Shown: positions 43,995 through 52,560, numbered from the stretch's first letter. The stretch is 64,000 nucleotides of DNA from Azoarcus sp. (GCA_030656215.1 JAUSOD010000086.1:1-64000), one strand, 5' to 3'. Translations and numbers: made by a program. The notes: a model not told the origin generated them from the letters alone.

Positions 43995-45328
43995 GCCCGC
44001 ACTCCGGCCGCCATTGGCGACGTTTGCGTATGCCACGGGATGCTCGCGCCCAGCGCTTCGGCCACACACACGGCAGACTTCAGCCCGTCCTCATGAAAGC
44101 CGTAGCCGGTCCACGCGCCCGCAAACCAGCTTCGGTGACGGCCCTGGATTGAGGGCAATGCGGCCTGCGCATCGATCGCCCCTTGGTCGAACACCGGATG
44201 GGCGTAATGGATGGTGCGCAGGGTCTTGTCCGCCCGCGGCGGACGGAAGGGGTTGAGCGACACCACCACCGGTGTCTTGAACGGCAGCGGCTGCAGGCGG
44301 TTGATCAGGTAGCTGACCGAAACCGGCCGGTCGTCCACGCTGCCGGCACCGGCGAGGTAGTTCCACGCCGACCACACCTTGCGCCGTTTTGGCAGCAAGG
44401 CGGTGTCAGTGTGCACGACGGCCGTGTTGGCCTGGTAAGTCACTGCGCCAAGAACACGGCGCTCGTCCGCAGTGGCACTCGTGCCCAGCAGCGCCAGGGT
44501 CTGGTCGCTGTGACAGGCGAACACGACCTCGTCGAAGCGTTCGGCCCCGTTACGCGTATGGATCCACACCCCGTCCGGATCGCGATCCACCCGCAATACC
44601 GGCGTGGCCACCCTGACATCGTCGAGCCGCGCGGTGATCTTGCGCACGTAATTGCGCCCACCGCCACGTACGGTGAGCCACTGTGGCCGGTCCAGCACCT
44701 GGAGCAATCCGTGGTTGTGGCAAAAACGGACAAAAGTCGCCAGCGGATAGGCCAGCATGGTGCGCGTCGGGCACGACCAGATTGCCGCCGCCATCGGCAA
44801 CAGATACCAGTTGCGGAACGCATCGCCGTAGCGCTCGCGTTCGAGGTAATCACCCAGGCTCAACGCTGGCATGCTGCCGTCCGCCGCCATCCGGGTGGTT
44901 TCGCGGTTGAAGCGCATGATGTCGCGCAACATGCCGAGAAAGGCCGGCCGGACAAGATTGCGGCGCTGGGCGAACACCGACCCCAGGTCCGACCCGGCCC
45001 ATTCGATCGCAGGTGATTCCAGGCTCACGCCGAAGGACATCTCGCTGTCGACCACATCCACCCCGAGATGCTCGAACAGCGCACACAGATTTGGATAAGT
45101 GCGCCGATTGAACACCAGGAAGCCGGTATCCACCGGATGGCGGATACCTTCGACCGTGACATCGATGGTGTTGGTGTGCCCACCGACATAGCTGCCCGCT
45201 TCAAACAGCGTCACCCGGTCGCGCTGTGCCAGCAACCATGCGGTTCCGAGGCCGGCAATGCCGCCGCCGACCACCGCAATCCGCCGCGCGCCGCCGGTGA
45301 CGACACGTTCGATTTCACCCATGCGCAT
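43991..45328 (-). CDS. FAD-dependent amine-oxidase-like oxidoreductase
   Basis: A 445-residue flavoprotein. FAD/NAD Rossmann motif [15 protein letters not shown] (about 19-33), then YVGGHTNT, and a C-terminal FAD segment [19 protein letters not shown] (by position about 405-423). It belongs to the group found with DUF1365 and CFA-type enzymes; acyl-chain desaturation is a candidate reaction by analogy to furan fatty acid pathways. The ATG at 45328 has GGAG seven bases before and overlaps folE2 by 14 bp. Confidence 0.88.
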   Translation of the reverse strand: MRMGEIERVVTGGARRIAVVGGGIAGLGTAWLLAQRDRVTLFEAGSYVGGHTNTIDVTVEGIRHPVDTGFLVFNRRTYPNLCALFEHLGVDVVDSEMSFGVSLESPAIEWAGSDLGSVFAQRRNLVRPAFLGMLRDIMRFNRETTRMAADGSMPALSLGDYLERERYGDAFRNWYLLPMAAAIWSCPTRTMLAYPLATFVRFCHNHGLLQVLDRPQWLTVRGGGRNYVRKITARLDDVRVATPVLRVDRDPDGVWIHTRNGAERFDEVVFACHSDQTLALLGTSATADERRVLGAVTYQANTAVVHTDTALLPKRRKVWSAWNYLAGAGSVDDRPVSVSYLINRLQPLPFKTPVVVSLNPFRPPRADKTLRTIHYAHPVFDQGAIDAQAALPSIQGRHRSWFAGAWTGYGFHEDGLKSAVCVAEALGASIPWHTQTSPMAAGVRA

Positions 45329-46139
45329 GAGCGTGCTCCGGCAGGTTCTCGCCTTCGATCAGGGCATAGGCGGAGTGATTGTGGATCGACTCGAAATTCT
45401 CGGACTCGACCGTCCATGCGGCGATGCGTGAATCCGCGCGCAGGCGCAGCGCGATGTCGCGCACCAGATCCTCGACGAACTTCGGATTGTCGTAAGCACG
45501 CTCGGTGACCCATTTCTCGTCGGGCCGCTTGAGCAGGCCGAACACCTCGCACGAGGCCTCCTGCTCGGCGATCCGGACCAGCTCACTCACCTCCATGTCG
45601 CCCCGCAACCGGGCAGCGATGGTGATGTGCGAGCGCTGATTGTGGGCACCGTATGCAGAGATCTTCTTGGAGCACGGGCACAGGCTGGTGACGGGCACCA
45701 CCACCTTCAGCGTGGTGCTGACCGGGCCACCGACCCCTTGCTCGACCACCACCTTCACATCCAGGTCGAGCAGGCTCTCCACCCCCGACACTGGCGCACT
45801 CTTGCGCATGAACCATGGGAAAGCCGCCTCGATTCGGCCCGAGCCGGCCTCGAGCCGGACCAACATGTCGACGAACATGGTGCGCAGACCGGCCAGATCA
45901 AGCGCATCGCGCTCGGCCTCGAGAAGCGCCACAAAACGCGACATGTGCGTGCCCTTCATCTCGGGCGGCAGGCCGACGGTCATCTCGATCGTGGCGACGG
46001 TGTGCTGGATTCGCCCGTCACCATCGCAGACCCGAAGCGGGTAGCGCAGACCGCGCACCCCGACATGCTGGATGGCGAGTGCGCGGTGGTCATGGCTGGA
46101 CTGGACGTCGGGCAGGAAGAACTTGTCGGGTGCGTTCAT
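45315..46139 (-). CDS. folE2: GTP cyclohydrolase I type 2 (FolE2)
   Basis: A 274-residue type IB GTP cyclohydrolase making 7,8-dihydroneopterin triphosphate for folate/pterin. It lacks FolE similarity and has the FolE2 metal motif [10 protein letters not shown] (C154, C156) and GAHNQRSHI (H166, H171). The C-terminus is His-rich (HAHAHG). FolE2 tolerates non-zinc metals. I see no Zur-type site here. In this operon it may supply folate chromophore for light-responsive photolyase/cryptochrome or simply folate under stress. ATG has GGAGTCTCC directly upstream. Confidence 0.94.
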   Translation of the reverse strand: MNAPDKFFLPDVQSSHDHRALAIQHVGVRGLRYPLRVCDGDGRIQHTVATIEMTVGLPPEMKGTHMSRFVALLEAERDALDLAGLRTMFVDMLVRLEAGSGRIEAAFPWFMRKSAPVSGVESLLDLDVKVVVEQGVGGPVSTTLKVVVPVTSLCPCSKKISAYGAHNQRSHITIAARLRGDMEVSELVRIAEQEASCEVFGLLKRPDEKWVTERAYDNPKFVEDLVRDIALRLRADSRIAAWTVESENFESIHNHSAYALIEGENLPEHAHAHG

Positions 46140-46261
46140 GGAGACTCCGGTAAGGGTCGAAGGACGATGGATTCAAAGACTGGCGTCGGAGGCTTTCTCG
46201 GTCGAACTGACCAGAGTCAGCTGCTCGAGGGGCGTGTCAGGACGCATTTCCGACACGCGGC

Positions 46262-46504
46262 TTATCGCGCGACTCCGGGCACGGCCCCTCCAACCGGAAG
46301 TCCCGCCCGATGGATGAGCAACATCAGTTCGAGCTTGTTGTTACTCGTTTTGTCCATGACAGCCAGGGGCATGGACTGCTGCTCCACGGCGACGCTCCGG
46401 GGCGCTTGAAGCGCAGCTTGAGCGCCATAAGACACGCCGATCATGCTCGAAAACGCTGCAACGGCAAGGATGGCGTAAGTACTGGACTGCCTTATCGTGC
46501 TCAT
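46262..46504 (-). CDS. small exported peptide, first gene of the light/lipid operon
   Basis: An 80-residue protein I do not recognise. ATG at 46504 has AGGAC nine bases upstream. It begins with a signal peptide (hydrophobic 11-29, AxA-type site near YGAQA), leaving a mature peptide of about 50 residues containing DKTSNNKLELMLLIHRAG. It lies directly downstream of the sigma70 promoter and one operator of the CarH/LitR-type regulator, so it is the best-placed target of that regulator. Next gene folE2 follows after 122 bp. Confidence 0.6.
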   Translation of the reverse strand: MSTIRQSSTYAILAVAAFSSMIGVSYGAQAALQAPRSVAVEQQSMPLAVMDKTSNNKLELMLLIHRAGLPVGGAVPGVAR

Positions 46505-46509
46505 GGTGA

Positions 46510-46522
46510 TTGTCCTAGACAA
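46510..46522. promoter_or_regulatory. operator O2 TTGTC-CTA-GACAA
   Basis: Perfect 5-bp inverted repeat with a 3-bp centre in the untranslated leader of the lipid operon, 6 bp before the first ATG. Same sequence as O1. Confidence 0.65.
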
Positions 46523-46539
46523 ATGAAGTAGATGACCCT

Positions 46540-46568
46540 AAGATAGATTCATCGAAACCAGTTGTCAA
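46540..46568 (-). promoter_or_regulatory. sigma70 promoter of the lipid operon
   Basis: Minus strand: TTGACA (46568-46563; perfect), 17-bp spacer, TATCTT (46545-46540; 4 of 6). Start of transcription expected near 46533. It lies between operators O1 and O2, as expected for a repressor that blocks polymerase in the dark. Confidence 0.75.
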
Positions 46569-46571
46569 CGA

Positions 46572-46586
46572 TTTGTCCACGACAAA
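46572..46586. promoter_or_regulatory. operator O1 TTTGTC-CAC-GACAAA
   Basis: Perfect 6-bp inverted repeat with a 3-bp centre. It lies just upstream of the operon's -35 and abuts the ATG of the regulator gene, so binding could also control the regulator itself. A third partial copy (TTGTC-AAC-GA) overlaps the -35. Confidence 0.7.
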
Positions 46587-47510
46587 ATGATAAATACACC
46601 CAGCACGGAATCAGCGTTGAGCATTGCCGCAGTCGAGCGCGACACCGGATTGTCCAAGGACACCCTGCGTGTATGGGAGCGCCGCTACGGCTTTCCGACG
46701 CCCAGCCGCGACGCCAACGGTGAGCGGCTCTATCCGCAGGAACAGGTGGACAAGCTGCGCCTGATCAGGCGCCTGCTCGATCTTGGTCAGCGCCCCTCGC
46801 GCATCATCGGGTCGACGACCCTGGAGCTGAGTGCGATCCTCGAGGCGCATCGCGGCAAGGACCTCAACCCTGAGCAGGAAGCGCGCGAGCAGGTGCTGCT
46901 CCAGTATGTTCGCCTCCACCGCAGCGCCGAGCTGGTCACCGGGCTACACCAGGCGCTGATGAAGCAGGGCCTGCAGCGTTTTGTGGCCGAGACCATTGCG
47001 CCACTCAACGAGGCGGTGGGTGAGGCCTGGATGCGCGGCGAGATCGATGTACCGGAAGAACACCTCTACACCGAGCAGGTGCAAAACATATTGCGTAGCG
47101 CGATCGGCGCCAACGCGGTGGCAAGCGGACATCCCCGCATCCTGCTCACCACCTTCCCGGACGAACACCACATCCTCGGTCTGCTGATGGCGGAGGCAAC
47201 CCTGGTGCCGGAAGGCGCGTCCTGCCTGTCGCTCGGCACCCGCACGCCACTGGCGGATATTCGCGGAGCCGCGGTCAGCGGCAAATTCGACATCGTCGGC
47301 CTGTCGTTCAGCATCGCCTACCCTGCCCGCCAGGCGGTGGACGGCCTGACCGAACTGCGGGCGGCGCTGCCCACAAACATTGAGCTGTGGGCCGGAGGCG
47401 CCGCGGTGGCAGGCAAACAGCGACGTCTGCCAGGGATCCGCGTGATCGGCGATCTCAACGACACGGTCACGGCACTGAAGGAGTGGCGCGCCGCCCATGC
47501 GGCCCATTAG
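46587..47510 (+). CDS. MerR-family B12-binding (CarH/LitR-type) light-responsive regulator
   Basis: A 307-residue repressor with a MerR winged helix at 11-80 (TLRVWERRYGFP) and a C-terminal cobalamin-binding region. The four-helix cap has W148-x9-E158-H159 and the Rossmann part has E193-x-H195-x2-G198, the two hallmarks of adenosylcobalamin photosensors (CarH, LitR). H195 would be the lower cobalt ligand. In such proteins, B12 assembles a DNA-bound tetramer in the dark and light breaks it apart. Later glycine segments (GAAVSG, WAGGAAVAG) fit the B12 fold. No ribosome site precedes the ATG, which directly follows operator O1, so a leaderless or weakly translated mRNA is possible. Divergent from the ten-gene lipid operon. 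Confidence 0.88.
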   Translation: MINTPSTESALSIAAVERDTGLSKDTLRVWERRYGFPTPSRDANGERLYPQEQVDKLRLIRRLLDLGQRPSRIIGSTTLELSAILEAHRGKDLNPEQEAREQVLLQYVRLHRSAELVTGLHQALMKQGLQRFVAETIAPLNEAVGEAWMRGEIDVPEEHLYTEQVQNILRSAIGANAVASGHPRILLTTFPDEHHILGLLMAEATLVPEGASCLSLGTRTPLADIRGAAVSGKFDIVGLSFSIAYPARQAVDGLTELRAALPTNIELWAGGAAVAGKQRRLPGIRVIGDLNDTVTALKEWRAAHAAH

Positions 47511-47726
47511 CGCCCCCCGCTGGTGTACTACTCCCTTAAAGGGGGAGGAGCGCACCACAACCCATGCGCCATGTTCCCGATCCGTTCTGCCAAGTGCGCA
47601 GCACTATGCGAAGAGGCGAGCGGACACCCCATCCGGGACAAGATCGAGCGCCTGCGTGCAAGCCCGCTGGGCTGCTGACTGAGGAGTACGCGGTCGCTCC
47701 GGGGCGCATCGCCCCCGCCCAGCACG
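47511..47726. other. 216-bp gap before the Na/Pi cotransporter gene
   Basis: No gene is evident. It has a short CTCCC/GGGAG hairpin (47531-47547) flanked by TGGTG and CACCA, and a predicted multi-branch fold: GCTGGGC (47666-47672) pairs with GCCCAGC (47717-47723) and encloses GGGGCG-CAT-CGCCCC (47701-47715). It may be a structured leader of the following gene. No match to a known riboswitch was recognised. Confidence 0.35.
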
Positions 47727-49490
47727 GTGTGGATCCCGTGTTTACTTGCTTCCCAGCCATCCACTCGTCGACAATCGGTATTACCTTTCCCTGCGTCGTC
47801 GACGGAGCCTGAACTGGAACCCACGACCCCCTCCTCATTTGAAGTCATCGGCGGCCTGATTGGCGGCCTGGGCCTGTTCCTGCTCGGTATGCACCTGCTG
47901 ACCGACGGACTCAAGCTCGCCGCCGGACGCGCGCTGGAAGACCTCCTCGAGCGCTGGACCTCCACCCCGCTGCGCGGGCTCGGGTCGGGCATGCTGATTA
48001 CCACCCTGGTCCAGTCTTCCAGCGCGGTCACGGTGGCCTGCATCGGCTTCGTCAATGCCGGCCTGCTGTCACTGAAGAACGCCTTGTGGGTGATCTTTGG
48101 CTCCAACGTCGGCACCACGATGAATGCCTGGCTGGTCGCCGCGCTCGGGTTCAGCTTCAAGATCGACGCCTTTGCCTTGCCTTTCGTCGGCGTGGGGGCA
48201 GTCGTGATGCTGGCCACCGCCAAGATGCGACCACGCGCGCTCGGCCAGGCACTGGCTGGTTTTGGCGTGCTCTTTCTCGGCATCGACGTACTCAAGGACA
48301 CCTTTTCCGCATTCGGCGCCGGCATCGACCTGCAGGACTTCATCGTTCCGGGACTCGCCGGCTGGGCCATGCTGGTGGCCATCGGCACCGTGATCACGAT
48401 CCTGATGCAGGCCTCGGGGGCCGCCATCGCGATCATCATCACCGCCGCCCACACCGGCCTGATCAGCACCGAAGCGGCCTGCGCGATGGTGATCGGCACC
48501 AACATCGGGACCACCTCGACCGCGATCCTGGCAGCGATCGGCGCCACCGCCAACGCCCGCCGGCTAGCTGCGGCCCATGTGTTCTTCAACCTCGTCACCG
48601 GCGCGGTGGCCCTGCTTCTGCTACCAGCGTTGGTCGGCCTGCTCGCGCTGCTCAGCGGCTGGCTGGAGCAACCCGCCACCCCAGCGGTGATGGTGGCGAT
48701 GTTCCATACCATCTTCAACCTGCTGGGCGTCGCACTGATGGTACCGGCCAGCAAGCGGCTGCTCGACTTCCTCGCGACCCGCTTCCTCAGCGGTGACGAG
48801 GAGATTGCCCGTCCGCGACACCTGGACGCCAACTCGGTGAGTATCCCCGACCTCGCGCTGCGCGCCCTCCGGATGGAGATCGGCCGTACCCATGTGCTGG
48901 CCGGGAACTGTTTGCGAGCCGCCGTCCACACGCCCCCCGACACCAGCCTCATCACGCGTAACGGCGATGCGCTGACCGCACTCGCACTGGCAATCGGCAA
49001 CTACACGCGCAAGGTCAGCAGCGGCAATCTGCCACCGGCGCTGGTGGAGGCCCTGGCCCGCAACCTGCGCGCGCTGCAATACCAGGAGACGGCGCTCGAA
49101 ACCACGCGCATGGCCAGCGAACTGGGCGCCGTGCTGGGTCGCCTGCCGGAACCCGGCTTAGCCCGGGCGCTGGAGGCCTTTCGCAACGCGGTCGATGACC
49201 TGGCGGACGCGAGCGTCCCCGGCCAGGCCTCCTTTCGCGTCAGCGCGATCGAACATCTGCTTGCAGTCGCCGAAGAACGCTACGCTCTGCTCAAGGAGGC
49301 GCTGCTCACTGCCGGCGCCCACGCCCGGATGGATATCCGCAGCATGCAGGAGTGGCTGCGCCTTGCCAGTCTGTTGCGCCGCGCGACCGAGCAGATCGCC
49401 AAATCCGCCCGGACTCTGGCCGCGCTTGAAGAAGGCCTGCCGCAGCCGGCCCTCAATGATCACCATGATGAGGGCACCGAGGACCGATGA
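47727..49490 (+). CDS. Na+/phosphate cotransporter (NptA-type) with PhoU-like tail
   Basis: A membrane protein of up to 587 residues. Two NPT repeats carry the motifs LVQSSSAVTV (about 93-102) and LMQASGAAIAI (about 229-239), with TM helices throughout about 40-345. A helical PhoU-like domain fills the C-terminal part (about 380-570). It should import phosphate with sodium or regulate phosphate balance. The start is doubtful: only a GTG at 47727 without a ribosome site precedes the first helix in frame. A CTG at about 47814 has CGGAG upstream and may be the true start. Overlaps gluQRS by 4 bases (ATGA). Confidence 0.85.
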   Translation: MWIPCLLASQPSTRRQSVLPFPASSTEPELEPTTPSSFEVIGGLIGGLGLFLLGMHLLTDGLKLAAGRALEDLLERWTSTPLRGLGSGMLITTLVQSSSAVTVACIGFVNAGLLSLKNALWVIFGSNVGTTMNAWLVAALGFSFKIDAFALPFVGVGAVVMLATAKMRPRALGQALAGFGVLFLGIDVLKDTFSAFGAGIDLQDFIVPGLAGWAMLVAIGTVITILMQASGAAIAIIITAAHTGLISTEAACAMVIGTNIGTTSTAILAAIGATANARRLAAAHVFFNLVTGAVALLLLPALVGLLALLSGWLEQPATPAVMVAMFHTIFNLLGVALMVPASKRLLDFLATRFLSGDEEIARPRHLDANSVSIPDLALRALRMEIGRTHVLAGNCLRAAVHTPPDTSLITRNGDALTALALAIGNYTRKVSSGNLPPALVEALARNLRALQYQETALETTRMASELGAVLGRLPEPGLARALEAFRNAVDDLADASVPGQASFRVSAIEHLLAVAEERYALLKEALLTAGAHARMDIRSMQEWLRLASLLRRATEQIAKSARTLAALEEGLPQPALNDHHDEGTEDR

Positions 49491-50398
49491 GCCTGGCTGA
49501 ACGCGGCTACACCGGCCGCTTCGCGCCCTCGCCGAGCGGGCCGCTGCACTTCGGCTCGCTGGTCGCGGCTCTCGGCAGCTACCTAGAGGCACGCTGCAAG
49601 GATGGCCGCTGGCTGCTACGGATCGAGGATGTCGACAGCCCACGGACCGTTCCCGGCGCAGCGGACGCAATTCTCTCCACCCTCGACCGTCACGGCTTCG
49701 AGTGGGACGGCGAGGTGGTGTGGCAAAGCCGGCGCACCGAAGCCTACGCGGCCGCCCTGGAGCAGCTCAGGGCAGCCGGCCATGCCTTCCCCTGCGCCTG
49801 CACCCGACGCGAAATGGCCGACTCCGCGCTCGCTCGCGACGGCTCGCGCCGCTATCCGGGAACCTGCCGCGACGGCCTGCCGCCCGGCCGCAGCGCCCGC
49901 GCCTGGCGTATCCGCGCGGAAGGCATCATTCGGTTCGATGATGCGATCCAGGGCCCGCAGCAAGAGGACCTCGCCCGCGATGTCGGTGACTATGTCGTGC
50001 TCCGTGCCGACGGCCTGTTCGCCTACCAGCTCGCCGTGGTGGTGGACGACGCCGCCGCCGGCATCACCCACGTCGTGCGCGGTGCCGATCTGCTCCACTC
50101 CACCGCGCGCCAGATCTACCTGCAGAAACTGCTCGGCGCCACCATTCCGGCCTATGCCCACCTGCCGGTCGCGACCAATGCCGCGGCCGAAAAGCTGTCG
50201 AAGCAGACCCTCGCACGCGCCATCGACGCACACCCTCCGGCCGCTGCGCTGACCGCAGCGCTCACCTTCCTCGGACAGCACCCCCCGACGGACCTCGCGA
50301 GCGCCCCGCTCAGCGAAGTCTGGTCCTGGGCAAGAACGCACTGGCAACGAGAACATGTGCCTCGCCTGCACCACGCGATCGCCCCCGAGTTCACATAA
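49487..50398 (+). CDS. gluQ: glutamyl-Q tRNA(Asp) synthetase
   Basis: A 303-residue paralogue of glutamyl-tRNA synthetase lacking the anticodon-binding domain; it attaches glutamate to queuosine in tRNA-Asp. ATP-binding HIGH-equivalent in SPSGPLHFGSL (15-25), KMSKS-equivalent KLSKQT, and a zinc cluster formed by CACTRRE and YPGTC. The ATG at 49487 overlaps the stop of the cotransporter gene. End is convergent with clsB across a repeat-rich gap. Confidence 0.93.
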   Translation: MSLAERGYTGRFAPSPSGPLHFGSLVAALGSYLEARCKDGRWLLRIEDVDSPRTVPGAADAILSTLDRHGFEWDGEVVWQSRRTEAYAAALEQLRAAGHAFPCACTRREMADSALARDGSRRYPGTCRDGLPPGRSARAWRIRAEGIIRFDDAIQGPQQEDLARDVGDYVVLRADGLFAYQLAVVVDDAAAGITHVVRGADLLHSTARQIYLQKLLGATIPAYAHLPVATNAAAEKLSKQTLARAIDAHPPAAALTAALTFLGQHPPTDLASAPLSEVWSWARTHWQREHVPRLHHAIAPEFT

Positions 50399-50438
50399 GA
50401 AATAAACATCCGCACGGAACACGCCCGCCGAATAGCCC

Positions 50439-50494
50439 CACGGACCGAACCCCACGGACCGGGCCCAAATGACCGAGCCCAAATATCCGAGCCT
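50439..50494. repeat. four tandem imperfect 14-bp repeats
   Basis: Units at 50439, 50453, 50467 and 50481, each 14 bp, share the core ACCGAxCCC (e.g. CACGGACCGAACCC, AAATGACCGAGCCC). The first two are nearly identical, as are the last two. A further related block TCCGAGCCC occurs at 50531. Between the convergent genes gluQ and clsB. Confidence 0.75.
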
Positions 50495-50588
50495 CAGTGG
50501 CGAGGGGTGCCTGCAAAGGGGCGAGGACTGTCCGAGCCCGCAGGGCGAGTTCCGCAGCCCCGGCGCAGACACCCCTCACCACTGAGGC
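50491..50588. repeat. 19-bp inverted repeat, long hairpin in convergent gap
   Basis: GCCTCAGTGGCGAGGGGTG (50491-50509) and its reverse complement (50570-50588) differ at one base. They enclose a 60-base loop. TGCCTGC (50508-50514) can alternatively pair with GCAGGCA at 50595-50601. No T-tract. It would fold in either transcript and may terminate or process both. Confidence 0.7.
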
Positions 50589-50627
50589 GGCACCGCAGGC
50601 ACCAACGCCAACGCCAACACCCGCAGC

Positions 50628-51785
50628 TCAGTGCTTCCCCCCATAACCCGCAACCCCAATCGAAAGCCGCACCGCCTGATACGCCAGCCAACTCAGCAAA
50701 CGCCTGAAGCGCGGCAGGCGATGCCAGTGCTCCTGCCGCAGCTCGCTCGCGCCGTCATCCATTGCCGCCGCCAGACTCGCACGCAAGCTTGCGGCAAAGC
50801 CGGCATCAACCACCACCACATTGGCCTCGCGCGCCAGCAGCAAACTGAACGGATCGATGTTGCTCGACCCCACCGTGGCCCATCGATCATCCACCACCGC
50901 AACCTTCGCATGCATGATGCTGAGGTGATACTCGAACAAGCGAATACCCCCCGCCAGCAACAGCGGATACAGGGCCCGCGTTGCATACTTTTGCACCGGA
51001 TGGTCGGCCAGCCCCTGCAACAACAAGGTCACCCGAACTCCGCGCTGTGCGGCCTCCAGCAGCGCATGACGAAAACGGCGACCCGGAAAGAAATAAGCAT
51101 TCGCGATGACGATCTCGTGTCGCGCACCGGCTATTGCATCGAGATAGGCGTCTTCGATCTCCAAGCGGTGACGCAGATTGTCCCGAATCAGAAAAGCCGC
51201 ACGGATGTTACCTGCCACCGTCGTCACCGGCTGCGCCTTCAGGGGCTGCGAGCCCCGGTGCCGCAATCCGGCCCAGGTCACCAGCCGCCACAAGCGATGC
51301 ACCGACGCCAGAATCGGCTCCAGCAACGGCCCCTCCACCCGTACTGCATAATCGTAACGTGGGCGGGCCGGCCCGCCATGAACGAAATCGTCAAGAATGT
51401 TGATGCCGCCGACAAAAGCCACCCGCCCATCGATCACCGCCACCTTGCGATGCATGCGCCGCAGGCGATGGCGCCGCAGCGAGAACATGCGAAATTCCCG
51501 CCGGTAGATCAGGACCTCGACCCCGCCGGCCACCAGATCCGGCATCAGCCCGCCGACAAAGGCACGCCCGCCGAAACCGTCCACCAGCAAGCGCACCGCC
51601 ACCCCACGCGCAGCGGCCCGTTTGAGTGCAGCCGCGATCCGGCGGCCAGTTTCGTCCGGATCGAAGATATACGTCTGGATGTAGATCTCGCTGAGCGCCG
51701 CGTCGATCTCCGCCAACAGCGCGGGAAAATACTGCAGGCCGTTCTCCAGCAGCGCGACCGCGTTGCCGCCAACCACTGCCGTCAA
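50628..51785 (-). CDS. clsB: phospholipase-D-type cardiolipin synthase (ClsB-like)
   Basis: A 385-residue PLD-superfamily enzyme condensing phosphatidylglycerol or PG and PE to cardiolipin. Two HKD motifs: HRKVAVIDGRVAFVGG (about 111-126) and HAKVAVVDDRWATVGSSNID (about 291-310). There is no N-terminal membrane domain, as in ClsB. The TTG at 51785 overlaps the stop of the upstream gene (TTGA); a GTG three codons in is an alternative. ClsB next to an endonuclease/exonuclease/phosphatase protein matches the E. coli clsB-ybhP arrangement. Confidence 0.88.
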   Translation of the reverse strand: MTAVVGGNAVALLENGLQYFPALLAEIDAALSEIYIQTYIFDPDETGRRIAAALKRAAARGVAVRLLVDGFGGRAFVGGLMPDLVAGGVEVLIYRREFRMFSLRRHRLRRMHRKVAVIDGRVAFVGGINILDDFVHGGPARPRYDYAVRVEGPLLEPILASVHRLWRLVTWAGLRHRGSQPLKAQPVTTVAGNIRAAFLIRDNLRHRLEIEDAYLDAIAGARHEIVIANAYFFPGRRFRHALLEAAQRGVRVTLLLQGLADHPVQKYATRALYPLLLAGGIRLFEYHLSIMHAKVAVVDDRWATVGSSNIDPFSLLLAREANVVVVDAGFAASLRASLAAAMDDGASELRQEHWHRLPRFRRLLSWLAYQAVRLSIGVAGYGGKH

Positions 51786-52531
51786 GGCAGCAATTCCAGA
51801 TCCGCAGTCAGTGCGGCGTGATCGGAAATCCGCGACCAGGGCAGCCCGAAATGCACCAGTGACTGACGCACCCGGAAGCCGCGCACGTAAATGCGGTCAA
51901 GACGGAAAAAGGGCAAGGCGGACGGAAAACTGCGGGGCGGTCGGCCCCCGGCGCCACAGAACGCATCCGTCAGCCCCAGCCGCCGCCCAAGCAGTTCATC
52001 GGCACGGTTGCGCCAGTCATTGAAGTCGCCGGCGATGATCAGTGGCGTCCCTGCGGGCGCCAGCCGCTCCATACGGTCGGCCAGCGCTTCCATCTGCCGC
52101 CGCCGGCTGCCGGCCATCAGGCCCAGGTGCACGCAAACGCAATGCACCGGCACATCGAGCCCGGGCAGCGTCACTTCGCAGTGCAACAGGCCGCGACGCT
52201 CGAAACGGTGATCGGACACATCCTGATTGTCACTACTGAGGATCACATGGCGGCTGAGGATCGCATTGCCGTGATGGCCATGGTCATACACCGCATTGCG
52301 GCCGTAGGCGGTCTGTTGCCACATATCCTCGGCGAGGAACTCGTGCTGCGGCCCGGCCGGCCAGTCCGCGTGTCGCAACGGGTGTCCCAGGTGCAAGCCC
52401 TGCACCTCCTGCAGGAACACCAGATCGACATCGAGCGCACGCAGGCGATCACGCAGTTCATGCACCATCATGCGACGGTTGAACTGCGAGAAACCCTTGT
52501 GAATATTGTAGGTACAGATACGCAGGGTCAT
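51782..52531 (-). CDS. endonuclease/exonuclease/phosphatase-family protein (YbhP-like)
   Basis: A 249-residue EEP-fold metal hydrolase. Motifs: YNIHKG (8-13), FLQEVQG (about 38-44), AGDFNDWR (about 171-178), SDHAALTADL at the end. The fold covers sphingomyelinase- and phosphatase-like enzymes as well as nucleases. Next to clsB it is more likely a lipid phosphodiesterase or phosphatase than a DNA repair nuclease. Translationally linked to clsB. Confidence 0.88.
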   Translation of the reverse strand: MTLRICTYNIHKGFSQFNRRMMVHELRDRLRALDVDLVFLQEVQGLHLGHPLRHADWPAGPQHEFLAEDMWQQTAYGRNAVYDHGHHGNAILSRHVILSSDNQDVSDHRFERRGLLHCEVTLPGLDVPVHCVCVHLGLMAGSRRRQMEALADRMERLAPAGTPLIIAGDFNDWRNRADELLGRRLGLTDAFCGAGGRPPRSFPSALPFFRLDRIYVRGFRVRQSLVHFGLPWSRISDHAALTADLELLP

Positions 52532-52560
52532 CGCTGCTGCGCTCGGACCTGCGTCCGCGC

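Noticed and set aside
47540-47560. Manganese (yybP-ykoY) riboswitch-like GGGGAG segment
   Set aside because: Only a GGGGGAGGAGC stretch resembles it; the second conserved segment is missing.
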